Shown here: positions 15,345-24,500 of the stretch, piece after piece
Position numbering within the stretch: the first letter of the stretch is position 1
Layout of the letters: each line of letters begins with the position of its first letter
Assembly (NCBI GenBank): GCA_964354345.1
Contig: CAYGZL010000036.1
Coordinates: 1 to 46,791, forward strand
Length of the DNA stretch: 46,791 nucleotides
DNA from: CAYGZL01 sp964354345
Lineage (GTDB): Bacteria; Chloroflexota; Anaerolineae; Anaerolineales; UBA4823
Reading direction: 5' to 3'
Translations under genes and position numbers: made by a program
The notes under the pieces: generated by a model
What the model was told of the DNA's origin: nothing
Database searches by the model: none
What the model saw: the letters and a program-made list of their open reading frames with translations, nothing else

Positions 15345-17075
15345 ATGAAATCCCTCCATCTCGATCGTAAACCCTTCAATCTTTCGCAACAAGATATGGC
15401 CTGGGTGCAGGAAACCCTGGCAGGCATGGATACTGTCACCAAGGCCGGACAGCTCTTTTGTCTGGTGGTAACCAGTCCTGACCCGGCGGATATGTTGCAT
15501 AAGCTGACTGAAACAGGAATAAAACCCGGCGGATTTATGTCACGCCCCTTCCCAGGAGCCATGGTGCAGGGATTGCACCGGGCGTTGCAGGACAGCGCCG
15601 AGATTCCGCTGCTCCTGGCGGCTAACCTTGAAAAAGGCGGTGATGGCATTGCATCCGATGGCACAGCTTATGGGACGCAACTGCAGATTGCCGCCACAGA
15701 CGATGAGACGATGGCCTATCGCCTGGGACTGATTGCCGGACGTGAAGGGCGCGCGGTGGGTTGTAACTGGGCCTTCGCGCCGGTGATTGACATTGATTAC
15801 AACTATAACAACCCCATCACCAACACCCGCACCTACGGATCCGATCCCCAACGAGTGCTGCGCATGGGGCGCGCCTATATGAAAGGAATCCAGGAATGCG
15901 GCCTGGCAGTGTCTATCAAGCACTGGCCGGGGGATGGCGTGGATGGACGCGACCAGCACCTGGTCACCAGCGTCAACAGCCTGTCCACCGAAGCCTGGGA
16001 CGCCTCCTTCGGCATGATCTATAAAGGCATGATTGAAGACGGGGCTGAGACCGTCATGGTGGCGCACATCATGCTACCTGAGTATTCTCGCCAATTGCGT
16101 CCCGGCATCCGGGATACTGAAATCCTGCCGGCCTCACTGGCGCTGGAGTTGAACTGCGACCTGCTGCGCGAGCAGCTTGGTTTCAACGGCCTGATTGTGT
16201 CAGACGCCACTCCCATGGCGGGTATGACCGCAGCCATGCCGCGCGCCAGGGCGGTGCCAGCCTTGATCGCCGCGGGCTGCGATATTTTCCTGTTCACGAT
16301 GAACCTCAAGCAGGATTTTGAGTTTATGCTGCAAGGCATTCGGGATGGTGTGATTACTCCGGAGCGCCTCGATGAAGCCGTTACACGTATCTTGGCCTTC
16401 AAAGCCTCCATGAAACTACATGAACGAAAACATGCAGGTACACTGGTTCCACACCCTGGCGCGCTCTCGATTTTAAATTGTGCAGAACATCGCGCCTGGG
16501 CCAAAGAATGCGCCGACAAGGCCGTGACGCTGGTCAAAGACACCCAGCAGCTCCTACCCCTGTCTCCCGAAAAGCATAAACGTGTTTTGGTCTACGTGCT
16601 CGGTGATACCGGTGGATACATGGATGAAGGCGGCGGCGTGAGCGGTATATTTATCAGCCGGCTGGAAGCGCAGGGTTTTACCGTCACCAAATTCGATTAC
16701 TCGCAACTGGCTGGAGCCAACATGTGGGCGAGCAGCCTGATGACCGACCCGCTGGGACGGCTGAAAGACTATGACCTGGTGTTGTATTTTGCCAGCTTGA
16801 AAACTGCCAGCAACCAGACCATTGTGCGCATCAACTGGGCGCAGCCAATGGGCGTGGATGTGCCCAAGTTTGTGCATGAGATCCCCACCCTGTTCGTTTC
16901 GGTGGACAATCCTTACCACTTGCAGGATGTACCGATGGTCAAGACATTCATCAATGGCTATTCGTCCAATGAATACGTGATCGAGGCAGTGGTCGATAAA
17001 CTGGTGGGCAAATCGTCCTTTAAGGGGATTAATCCAGTGGACCCGTTTTGTGGGCTGTGGGATGCGAGGTTATAA
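15345..17075 (+). CDS. GH3-family beta-glycosidase / beta-N-acetylhexosaminidase
   Basis: A 576-residue glycoside hydrolase family 3 protein. The TIM-barrel domain (residues about 15-350) has 'SIKHWPGDGVDGRDQH', a variant of the KHFPGHG-type motif of NagZ-like enzymes (Lys192-His193), and 'GLIVSDATPMAGM' with Asp287 at the nucleophile position. A C-terminal alpha/beta domain follows (residues about 385-576). Family enzymes remove terminal beta-linked sugars, commonly GlcNAc. There is no signal peptide, so it should work in the cytoplasm. The gene stands alone on the plus strand after a 288-bp intergenic region that shows no clear promoter. Its RBS is weak. Link to the adjacent sugar island is by position only. 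Confidence 0.85.
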   Translation: MKSLHLDRKPFNLSQQDMAWVQETLAGMDTVTKAGQLFCLVVTSPDPADMLHKLTETGIKPGGFMSRPFPGAMVQGLHRALQDSAEIPLLLAANLEKGGDGIASDGTAYGTQLQIAATDDETMAYRLGLIAGREGRAVGCNWAFAPVIDIDYNYNNPITNTRTYGSDPQRVLRMGRAYMKGIQECGLAVSIKHWPGDGVDGRDQHLVTSVNSLSTEAWDASFGMIYKGMIEDGAETVMVAHIMLPEYSRQLRPGIRDTEILPASLALELNCDLLREQLGFNGLIVSDATPMAGMTAAMPRARAVPALIAAGCDIFLFTMNLKQDFEFMLQGIRDGVITPERLDEAVTRILAFKASMKLHERKHAGTLVPHPGALSILNCAEHRAWAKECADKAVTLVKDTQQLLPLSPEKHKRVLVYVLGDTGGYMDEGGGVSGIFISRLEAQGFTVTKFDYSQLAGANMWASSLMTDPLGRLKDYDLVLYFASLKTASNQTIVRINWAQPMGVDVPKFVHEIPTLFVSVDNPYHLQDVPMVKTFINGYSSNEYVIEAVVDKLVGKSSFKGINPVDPFCGLWDARL

Positions 17076-17082
17076 AAGCCAA

Positions 17083-17195
17083 TTAATATTTGATTGGGCG
17101 TGTATTTTCTTTTAACCAACTAATGATATCATCGTAAGTCATCTCTACCATTTCTCGCGCTGCGGGAACGAACAGACCACCGATCATCAGCATGA
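17083..17195 (-). pseudogene. C-terminal remnant of an NAD-dependent epimerase/reductase-like gene
   Basis: On the minus strand a protein-like tail 'MLMIGGLFVPAAREMVEM' followed by 'TYDDIISWLKENTR' ends at a TAA. This resembles the C-terminal end of short-chain NAD-binding epimerase-like proteins. Upstream (17196-17400) the frame is interrupted, and short fragments such as 'RPYFTRSVTSGWAGNGATL' can be read, suggesting a decayed gene. The rest of 17196-17590 shows no gene. Confidence 0.4.
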
Positions 17196-17591
17196 ACTTA
17201 CCCATAAAGATATTCACCGGCGATCAGTGTGGCACCGTTGCCTGCCCACCCACTCGTCACACTGCGCGTGAAGTACGGGCGATCGGCATCCCCCGAAGTA
17301 ATTTCTACGCTGGTGGGCACTGTCACCGGGTGCCTACCGGAACGATTGACCATCTAGATGGTTTTACCACTTTTCCTTATACCCCACTTGACTAATTCAT
17401 TGCCAGTTGGTCGAGAGATACGGGTTTGTTCCACCACGAGCAAGCAGACCAGGTCGAATATCTATACGCAGTATTGACCGATTGTTGTAGCAGTATCCAA
17501 AAGAGAATCAAAAGAGATAAAAACCTTCCCTTCCCACATACTTTCAACTATAATCCACTACAATCGATCTCCAGATTTCCTGGTTAAAATC

Positions 17592-17852
17592 ATTGACAGG
17601 GACCAAGCGTTGTACGACAGCTCAGAGAGCCGGGGCTAGGTGTGATCCCGGCGCTGTACAGGCAACATTCGCCGCCCTCGAGATGCGAGAAGAAAGCCGC
17701 TGCTGCGACCAGTAAAACCCGCCGGGTACTCCCGTTATCGAGCAACACCCATGCTGGTGGGTGGAGGAGACCTGTTCCGTAAGGCGCAGGTGAAGTGAGG
17801 TGGTATCACGACATGGTTCGTCCTCAGCAAATACTGAGGGCGTTTTTATTTA
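17592..17852 (+). promoter_or_regulatory. T-box riboswitch leader of alaS
   Basis: The leader before alaS has T-box anatomy. A structured stem I begins near 17595, with an AGAGAGCCGGGG...CCCGGC distal arm. Ala codons GCC GCC at 17671-17676 are candidates for the specifier. A T-box-like sequence (GAAGTGAGGTGGTATCACG, 17792-17810) follows. Then comes a terminator hairpin, CCTCAG/CTGAGG with a 6-base loop, before TTTTTATTT. Uncharged tRNA-Ala would pair with the specifier and stabilise an antiterminator, allowing alaS transcription. The exact specifier is inferred; the overall call is firm. Confidence 0.85.
17822..17852 (+). terminator. T-box-controlled intrinsic terminator
   Basis: The 6-bp stem CCTCAG/CTGAGG is followed by GCG and TTTTTATTT, ending about 20 bases before the alaS start. 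It lies directly after the T-box sequence, as expected for transcriptional T-box control. Confidence 0.8.
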
Positions 17853-17870
17853 AGAGTAAGGAGTTATCCG

Positions 17871-19643
17871 ATGAACGCCAACGATTTACGCCGTAAGTAC
17901 ATCCAGTTCTTTCAGGAACGCGGTCACCAGTTTATCCCGTCGGCTCCGCTGCTGCCGGAGAACGACCCCACCGTGCTGTTCACAACCGCCGGGATGCACC
18001 CGTTGGTGCCGTTCCTGCTTGGCGAGTCGCATCCGATGGGTTGCCGCCTGGTGGACTTCCAGAAATGCCTGCGCACGGTGGATATAGACGCCATCGGCGA
18101 TAGCTCGCACCTGACATTCTTTGAGATGCTCGGTAACTGGTCGCTGGGCGATTACTTCAAGAAAGAGTCGCTAGCCTGGAGCTACGAGTTCCTGACCGAG
18201 GTGCTCGCCATTGACCCGGCTCGCCTGGCGGTGACCGTGTTCGCGGGCGACGCGGATGCGCCGCGCGACGACGAATCAGCCGCCATCTGGCAGCGCCTCA
18301 GCATCCCGCAGGAACGCATCTTCTTTCTGCCCAAGGCGGATAACTGGTGGGGACCGGCTGGCATCACTGGTCCATGCGGACCCGATTCAGAGATGTTCTA
18401 CGACACTGGTCGCCCTGACCACCCTGGCTGTCAACCCGGCTGTTCCTGTGGCAAGTGGTTTGAGATCTGGAACAATGTTTTTATGGAATACAACCAGATC
18501 GCAATTGGTCGTTACGAGAAGCTGCCCCAACGCAATGTGGACACCGGTATGGGCGTCGAGCGCACCCTGGTTGCCCTGCACGGTTTGGACGATATTTACA
18601 AGGTGGACACAATCTACCCGCTGGTTGAACACATTGCCTCCCTCTCCGGTCACGCTTATGAGAGCAATCCCCTCCCCTTCCGGGTGATTGCCGATCACGT
18701 GCGTTCAACCGCGTTCGCCATCGCTGATGGCGCCTTCCCTTCGAATGTCGGAGCCGGCTATGTGGTGCGGCGTATGGTACGCCGGGCGGTACGTCACGCA
18801 CATGAATTGGGCATCCGCGAGAACTTCTGCGCCCGCCTGTCCGAGACAGTGGTAGAGGCGCTGGCGCCAGTCTACCCCGAGTTGGAGCGCCGCCGATCGG
18901 TCATCAGCGAGGCGCTCGATCGCGAGGAGATTAAATTCAAGCGCACCCTCGAGCGGGGTTTACGTGAGGTAAGTAAAGTAATGGGACGCTCCCAGCCAAT
19001 TGGGCAAATATCATCTGCGGATGCTTTCAACCTGTATGAAACCTATGGCTTTCCCCTGCCCCTCACCATCGAGATCGCCCAAGAGCATGACCTGACGGTG
19101 GACGAGGCTGGCTTCGAACGCCTGTACCAGGCGCATCGCGAGCAGTCGCGCCGCGCTTTTACGGCAAAGTATACCGGCGGTCTGGCTGACCACGCCGAGC
19201 AGACCACTCGCCTGCACACTGCCACGCACCTGTTGCATGCTGCGTTGCGGCAAGTACTCGGTACGACAGTCCATCAAATGGGTTCCAATATTACTCATGA
19301 ACGACTGCGCTTCGACTTCTCCTATCCGGAGCGCCTGACGGACAAGCAGATTATTGAAATCGAACACCTGGTTAACCAGGCCATCCAACAAGATCTGCCC
19401 GTCACTCTGCAGGTCACATCTTTGGATGAGGCCCTGGCATTCGGCGCGATGGCTTTCTTCGGTGAAAAATACGGCGACATGGTCAAGGTATATACGATTG
19501 GCGATGTCTCGAAGGAGGTGTGCGGCGGGCCGCATGTCTCCCGCACCAATGAACTCGGTCGGTTCCATATCGTAAAACAGGAGGCAGTGGGTCAGGGTGT
19601 ACGCCGCATTCGGGCAGTACTGGAGGAAAACCGTTATAATTAG
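17871..19643 (+). CDS. alaS: alanyl-tRNA synthetase, short form without C-Ala
   Basis: A 590-residue class II synthetase that charges tRNA-Ala. The catalytic core has 'GHQFIPSAPLLPENDPTVLF', 'TFFEMLGNWSLGDYFK' and 'DTGMGVERTLVALHG'. The editing domain has the zinc ligands His449 and His453 ('HTATHLLHA') and Cys551 and His555 ('VCGGPH'), so mischarged Ser/Gly clearance is likely. Bacterial AlaRS is usually about 870 residues. Here the protein ends right after the editing domain, so the C-terminal C-Ala domain is missing. The end is a clean TAG with the next gene 9 bp on, which argues against truncation by sequencing error. TAAGGAG precedes the ATG. Confidence 0.95.
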   Translation: MNANDLRRKYIQFFQERGHQFIPSAPLLPENDPTVLFTTAGMHPLVPFLLGESHPMGCRLVDFQKCLRTVDIDAIGDSSHLTFFEMLGNWSLGDYFKKESLAWSYEFLTEVLAIDPARLAVTVFAGDADAPRDDESAAIWQRLSIPQERIFFLPKADNWWGPAGITGPCGPDSEMFYDTGRPDHPGCQPGCSCGKWFEIWNNVFMEYNQIAIGRYEKLPQRNVDTGMGVERTLVALHGLDDIYKVDTIYPLVEHIASLSGHAYESNPLPFRVIADHVRSTAFAIADGAFPSNVGAGYVVRRMVRRAVRHAHELGIRENFCARLSETVVEALAPVYPELERRRSVISEALDREEIKFKRTLERGLREVSKVMGRSQPIGQISSADAFNLYETYGFPLPLTIEIAQEHDLTVDEAGFERLYQAHREQSRRAFTAKYTGGLADHAEQTTRLHTATHLLHAALRQVLGTTVHQMGSNITHERLRFDFSYPERLTDKQIIEIEHLVNQAIQQDLPVTLQVTSLDEALAFGAMAFFGEKYGDMVKVYTIGDVSKEVCGGPHVSRTNELGRFHIVKQEAVGQGVRRIRAVLEENRYN

Positions 19644-19651
19644 AGGCAACC

Positions 19652-20917
19652 ATGCAACTTGTCAATGGTAGCCGGGTCGCAATTGTGGGCGGCGGGCCTG
19701 CGGGGAGCTTAAGCGCGATACACCTGTTAGCGTATGCTACACAGGCTAATATCCTCCTGGATATCCAGATCTTTGAGCCGCGTGATTTTCAGCGCCCCGG
19801 CCCAAATAGCTGTAATAAGTGTGCGGGTGTTTTATCCTCCACCCTGGTACAAAGCCTTAAAAACCTGGGGCTGGAAATTCCAGACGAGATGATCCAGGCA
19901 GAGTTATCCACCTATATCCTGCACCTGGGTCAAATCGATCTGCCCATCCAGAAACCAGATGCCAACCGGCGGATTGTTAGCGTTTATCGGGGAAGCGGTC
20001 CACGCCTGGGTCAGCCGCCGTTCCCGGCATCCTTTGATGCCTGGCTGTTGGACCAGGCTTGCCAACGGGGCGCCAACGTTCAACCAGCACGGGTTCAAGC
20101 CATCCGACCGGGGAATCGCCCACAGATCGTTACGACAGGCGGAACCAGCGAAGTCGACCTGGTTGTGCTGGCTACGGGAGTGAATAGCCGATCGCCACTC
20201 GATCCGGCCTGGGGATACCGACCCCCGAAGATAGAGGTGATGGCGCAAGATGAGATCGTCTGGCCTTACAGCTCAAACGATACCAGTGTGCATATATACT
20301 TCGACCAACCACCTGGTCTGGTGTTCGGGTGTATGATCCCCAAGGGACGTTACGCTAACATCTCGCTATTAGGGCGCGGTTTGAAATCGGGGTCGGCGAG
20401 TAGTTTTCTCAAAGCGCACAACCTGGTGGAGTCATTATCCGCTGAGATCCCTTTGCTATGCGGGTGCACGCCGCGCGTGGCAGTATCGCCCGCAACGAAA
20501 TATTACTCCGATCGTCTGGTCGTTGTGGGCGATGCTGCCGTAAGCCGGCTCTATAAGGATGGGATTGGCGCAGCCTTTGTGACTGCTCAAGCAGCCGCGA
20601 GCACGGCAGTTCAACGCGGGATTGCTCGCCAGGATTTTGCTGCAGGATACCGACCCACCTGCCGCCAGATTGCGCGGGACAATATTTATGGAAAAATATT
20701 ATTCCGCCTATGGGACTTTACACGCCATTCACCCAACCTGCTAGCGATCTGGCAACGACCCATTCTGGCTGAGGTTAATCTACCACCCAGCGAACAAATT
20801 TACACCCGCATCCTATGGAGCATGTTTACCGGGGAAGAACCCTATCAGAAGATTTTTCGTCTGGCGTTCAGCCGGACAGCGCTAACGAGATTATGGAAAG
20901 TGCCCCCTAAACCATGA
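19652..20917 (+). CDS. FAD-dependent reductase, geranylgeranyl-reductase-like (1)
   Basis: A 421-residue flavoprotein. The N-terminal dinucleotide-binding fold is 'VAIVGGGPAGSLSAIHLL', and a second FAD motif is 'LVVVGDAAVSRLYKDGIG'. A conserved 'CNKCAGVLS' resembles the Cys-containing loop of the geranylgeranyl reductase branch, which saturates isoprenoid chains of quinones, carotenoids or lipids. The C-terminal region (residues about 340-421) is helical. It follows alaS by 9 bp and overlaps the next gene by 4 bp (ATGA). The product and substrate are unknown. Confidence 0.75.
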   Translation: MQLVNGSRVAIVGGGPAGSLSAIHLLAYATQANILLDIQIFEPRDFQRPGPNSCNKCAGVLSSTLVQSLKNLGLEIPDEMIQAELSTYILHLGQIDLPIQKPDANRRIVSVYRGSGPRLGQPPFPASFDAWLLDQACQRGANVQPARVQAIRPGNRPQIVTTGGTSEVDLVVLATGVNSRSPLDPAWGYRPPKIEVMAQDEIVWPYSSNDTSVHIYFDQPPGLVFGCMIPKGRYANISLLGRGLKSGSASSFLKAHNLVESLSAEIPLLCGCTPRVAVSPATKYYSDRLVVVGDAAVSRLYKDGIGAAFVTAQAAASTAVQRGIARQDFAAGYRPTCRQIARDNIYGKILFRLWDFTRHSPNLLAIWQRPILAEVNLPPSEQIYTRILWSMFTGEEPYQKIFRLAFSRTALTRLWKVPPKP

Positions 20918-22215
20918 AAAAAACTCGGAAAGAAACTGGACTGGGACCTTTGTCCGATGGTGGTCATGCCGTGGTGATTGGCGGTGGACCCGGCGGTGTG
21001 GCGACCGCGATAGCCTTGAGAGAAGGCGCACGTTCTCAGGATAAAAACGTGGTAGTCACGATTGTCGAAGGGAAGCAATTTGCCGGTGAGCAACACCACA
21101 ACCAGTGCGTTGGGGTGCTCTCACCGCCAATCGGTGAACTGATGGAGCGGGAGCTGAGGATACCATTTCCTCATCATTTGGGCCGATGCAGTATTACCGG
21201 CTATGTATTGCATGCTAATCAACAAGAAATTATCCTGGATGGTGAGAGTGAACCATCGGTAGCACTGCGGCGGGTTCAATTCGACGCCTATATGTTAGAT
21301 GCGGTTGTTCAACGAGGCATCGAAGTACATGCTGCGCGCCTTACCGGACTGGAATTTCATAACGACCGGGTGGTCATTTATACCGAAAAATCGGCTCTGT
21401 CGGCGGATATAGTGATTGGCGCATTTGGTATGGATGAGGGTACCGGCGTCATTTTCCAGCGCGAAGTTGGATACCAACCTCCCCCCTCGCTAAATTCAAT
21501 TGTGACGAAATATCACCCGGGCCCTGAAGGAATGCTGCAATTCGGTAACCGTATTCACGCCTTTCTGCCCCGCTGGTCGCGCATCGAATTTGGTGGCGTT
21601 ACACCAAAAGGCAATCACCTGACGATCAATATTGCCGGGAAAACTGTGGATACCAACCTGATGGACGCCTATCTGGCATCGCCGGAAGTGCGCCGGGTGC
21701 TGCCCTGCTTCGAAAATGTGGGGCGCTTCGATCCTGGCGACTTACAATATTTCAAGGGCTGCTTCCCCTGTGGCCTGGCGCGCCGCTACAGCGGTGATCG
21801 GTATGTAATGGTGGGGGATGCGGCCGGGCTGGTAAGGGCTTTCAAGGGCAAAGGGATTACCTCCGCCATTCAAACCGGGATGCGGGCGGCGCAGGTTATT
21901 CTGGCTCAGGGAATATCCAGGGCAGCCTTCCAGGCCTATCATGCCGCCAATCGCGACATCACCCGCGACCTACCCTACGGTCAGGGGATGCGCCACCTGA
22001 CCGTGTTGGCCTCACGCCTGGGTTTGATGGGTGTGGTGATCCGGGCAGCCGCAAACGATCCGGGATTACGCCGGGCGCTGTTTGATGCGGTATCCGCCCA
22101 CCATCCCTACTGGCAGGTTGTGCGGGACAGCCTCTCATTCCATGCGATGCGCGCAATTATGAGGGCACTTTTTTCAAATATCTCACACTCAGGAGAGAGA
22201 GTCTCCCGACCGTAG
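20914..22215 (+). CDS. FAD-dependent reductase, geranylgeranyl-reductase-like (2)
   Basis: A 433-residue paralogue of the preceding protein. It has 'HAVVIGGGPGGVATAIAL', the loop 'HHNQCVGVLSPPI', and 'RYVMVGDAAGLVRAFKGKG'. The ATG lies in the stop of the first gene, implying coupled translation and perhaps a functional pair. The two differ mainly in residues 100-260, where substrate would bind. It ends about 70 bp before the two-component system. Confidence 0.75.
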   Translation: MKKTRKETGLGPLSDGGHAVVIGGGPGGVATAIALREGARSQDKNVVVTIVEGKQFAGEQHHNQCVGVLSPPIGELMERELRIPFPHHLGRCSITGYVLHANQQEIILDGESEPSVALRRVQFDAYMLDAVVQRGIEVHAARLTGLEFHNDRVVIYTEKSALSADIVIGAFGMDEGTGVIFQREVGYQPPPSLNSIVTKYHPGPEGMLQFGNRIHAFLPRWSRIEFGGVTPKGNHLTINIAGKTVDTNLMDAYLASPEVRRVLPCFENVGRFDPGDLQYFKGCFPCGLARRYSGDRYVMVGDAAGLVRAFKGKGITSAIQTGMRAAQVILAQGISRAAFQAYHAANRDITRDLPYGQGMRHLTVLASRLGLMGVVIRAAANDPGLRRALFDAVSAHHPYWQVVRDSLSFHAMRAIMRALFSNISHSGERVSRP

Positions 22216-22282
22216 GTGTGCAGCATCGGGTATGATAGTAGATAGATAATCTTTTCATGAATTACTGATAAGGAGCAATACT

Positions 22283-22963
22283 ACGAAGGAAGACGGAAAT
22301 CTGAAAATCCTGATTGTAGAGGATGACCCCGCAATTGAATCGTTGGTATCGCTTGGTCTGCGGTACGAGCATTATCACGTTATTGCCACCAATAACGGTT
22401 TGACGGGTCTGCAGCTTTTTGAGGAACATAAGCCAGACCTGATCATCCTGGATTGGTTATTACCTGGGATGGATGGGATTAAGTTGTGCCGCATGATACG
22501 CTCCCAGTCTGATGTACCAATTATCATGATCACCGCACGCGACGCGATTCGGGATCGCGTCAATGGGCTGGAGACTGGCGCGGACGATTACCTCGTTAAG
22601 CCCTTTCACATCGATGAATTAATCGCGCGGGTGCATGCCCGGCTCCGTCACCGCCATCCGGGAGACACCACATTGTCATTCCAGGATCTAAGTCTGGATC
22701 CTAAGACTCATGAAGTCTATCGCGGCCGACATCCCATTGAATTGACCAGCACCGAGTTTAAATTATTAAATTACCTGATGCGCCACCCCCGCCAGGTATT
22801 ATCGAAAGAACAAATATTAGAAGAAGTATGGGGATATGATTTTCAAGGGGATGCGAATATTGTTGAGCAATATATCCGTTCCCTCCGCCAAAAAATGGGG
22901 CAGCCTCCGCTCATCCAAACCATGCGTGGAGCTGGTTATGTACTTCGAGAGGTTCAAGGATGA
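22283..22963 (+). CDS. OmpR/PhoB-type response regulator, start codon unclear
   Basis: About 226 residues: a receiver domain and a winged-helix DNA-binding domain. Receiver residues are 'ILIVEDDP' (Asp14, Asp15), Asp57 in 'LIILDWLLPGMDG', and the lysine in 'YLVKPF'. The effector domain has 'IELTSTEFKLLNYLMRHP' and 'QYIRSLRQKMG'. No ATG, GTG or TTG precedes the acidic pocket in frame. The only such start (TTG 22343) would delete the first strand. An AAGGAG at 22270 is ideally placed for an ACG at 22283, so a mutated ATG, a rare start or a base error is likely. CTG at 22301 is an alternative. The kinase gene overlaps by ATGA. Confidence 0.85.
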   Translation, partial: TKEDGNLKILIVEDDPAIESLVSLGLRYEHYHVIATNNGLTGLQLFEEHKPDLIILDWLLPGMDGIKLCRMIRSQSDVPIIMITARDAIRDRVNGLETGADDYLVKPFHIDELIARVHARLRHRHPGDTTLSFQDLSLDPKTHEVYRGRHPIELTSTEFKLLNYLMRHPRQVLSKEQILEEVWGYDFQGDANIVEQYIRSLRQKMGQPPLIQTMRGAGYVLREVQG

Positions 22964-24393
22964 AGAAGAGCCTCTCGTTTCGAGCGCTTATCATTCTTTT
23001 ATTTGTTGGAAGCCTGATCCCTTTGCTGGTCATGGTCGGATTGGTGGTTTTCCGATTGCAGCAGGCTTACCTGGTCAATGAGGCTCAGAGACGCCTGATA
23101 AATTTTGTACAAACGGGGGTTGAGCAGTATGCCAGCGACACAGATCTCACCGTCCTGGCGATTAATTTGGGTGAGCACCTGCGTGTGTTAGGCGCTGACA
23201 TGTTCATCCAAAATGCCAGCGGGAATCCAGTTCCACCTTCCCTTGGCACGGGCCCCTGGCTCGATGCTACTGAGCACCAGGCTGCGCGGGATTCACGTAA
23301 GAGCAATATTCAGATGATCGGGAGCGGCAATTCTTCTCGAATTGTTTACCTGGCAGCCGTGGTCGATCAAACCAATAACTTACTTGGTAGCGTGGAAGCA
23401 AGCCTGCCTATGGCCGGTATCACTGACCAACAAAACGCCTTACGTCATTGGTTAACCCTGATCATAAGCCTTGCCTCGGTACTATCGGTAATATTAGCCA
23501 TCCCCCTTTCGGGGATCATTACCCGTCCAATGAAAAGCCTGATGGAATCGGTTGAACGCGTTCGGCAAGGAGATCTTAAGACACGCGCTCCAATTCCTGA
23601 GATCTATGAACTGGGCCAATTGGCGATAACCTACAACCAAATGCTCGATCGCATATCCGAGGATTTTCAAAATCAGACCCAACTGGTAGAAAACATGCGT
23701 CGGTTTGCAGCCGACGCCTCCCATGAATTGCGTTCACCGTTGTCTGTTTTTCGGAATAGCGTTGAATTATTGGATAAGGCTTTTCATCAGAATGATCTGA
23801 AGCAATTTCCTGATATTTTGACCATACTGCGTAAAGAGGTTGATTCGATGACCAGCCTGGTCGAAAACCTGCTCTTGCTGGCCCGTCTCGATCAACCTGA
23901 AGAAGCAGTAGCGTCTCTCCTTCACCCAGAAGAAATTCATCCATTTCCCTTTCTAGAAGAAATATACGAACGCTCCCTGTTATTAGCACAAGGTCAACAG
24001 GTCGAACTGGTGTGGCCCACGGGGGAGATTGGCCCTATCTGGGCCGACCGCGAAATGCTTCGCCGGGCGTTAAATAATATTGTCGAAAATGCAATAAATT
24101 ACACCCCAGTGGGGAAAAAGATTACATTAAGCTTAGAAAACCAGAACGGCTACTGCTGCTTCAAAATCGAGGATCAAGGCATCGGCATCGCCCCGGATCA
24201 ATTATCAAAAATATATGAACGGTTCTATCGAAGTGACGAATCGCGTAATCGTCGGATTCCCGGCTCTGGTTTGGGTTTGGCAATCGTTGTGGTTATTGTG
24301 CGGGTTCATGGGGGAGAAATTCAAGTTGAGAGCGAGCTTGGTCAGGGAACCCGCTTTCGGTTATTATTTAAACAAATGGGTTCCCAATCATAA
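22960..24393 (+). CDS. sensor histidine kinase
   Basis: A 477-residue membrane kinase. TM1 is residues about 8-31. A periplasmic or extracellular sensor loop follows (about 32-160), and TM2 is about 163-186. HAMP runs about 187-240. HisKA has His255 in 'DASHELRSPLSV'. The ATPase has 'NIVENAINYTP' (N box), 'DQGIGIAP' (G1) and 'GSGLGLAIV' (G2). It would phosphorylate the response regulator encoded just upstream with a 4-bp overlap. The signal is unknown; the sensor loop has no recognised ligand domain. Confidence 0.93.
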   Translation: MKKSLSFRALIILLFVGSLIPLLVMVGLVVFRLQQAYLVNEAQRRLINFVQTGVEQYASDTDLTVLAINLGEHLRVLGADMFIQNASGNPVPPSLGTGPWLDATEHQAARDSRKSNIQMIGSGNSSRIVYLAAVVDQTNNLLGSVEASLPMAGITDQQNALRHWLTLIISLASVLSVILAIPLSGIITRPMKSLMESVERVRQGDLKTRAPIPEIYELGQLAITYNQMLDRISEDFQNQTQLVENMRRFAADASHELRSPLSVFRNSVELLDKAFHQNDLKQFPDILTILRKEVDSMTSLVENLLLLARLDQPEEAVASLLHPEEIHPFPFLEEIYERSLLLAQGQQVELVWPTGEIGPIWADREMLRRALNNIVENAINYTPVGKKITLSLENQNGYCCFKIEDQGIGIAPDQLSKIYERFYRSDESRNRRIPGSGLGLAIVVVIVRVHGGEIQVESELGQGTRFRLLFKQMGSQS

Positions 24394-24409
24394 AAAAACT
24401 GCGCTGTTA

Positions 24410-24451
24410 TTCAGCAAATGTTCAGCAAATTTACAGCCCCTCTTCAGTTTG
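24410..24451 (+). promoter_or_regulatory. four 11-bp-spaced direct repeats, response-regulator operator
   Basis: Units TTCAGCAAA (24410), TTCAGCAAA (24421), TACAGCCCC (24432) and TTCAGTTTG (24443) recur exactly every 11 bp. OmpR/PhoB-family regulators bind such tandem repeats on one DNA face. A TTATAC (about 24472-24477) downstream could be the -10 of a promoter whose -35 is replaced by the operator. It precedes the secreted acidic protein gene, the probable target of the adjacent two-component system. Confidence 0.72.
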
Positions 24452-24500
24452 TTCCATTATCCTTAGGTTAGTTATACACACCCTTGAAAGGATAAACAAA

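Noticed and set aside
17192..17395. Short plus-strand gene before the alaS leader
   Set aside because: No RBS or recognisable domain; the opposite strand carries an epimerase-like remnant instead.
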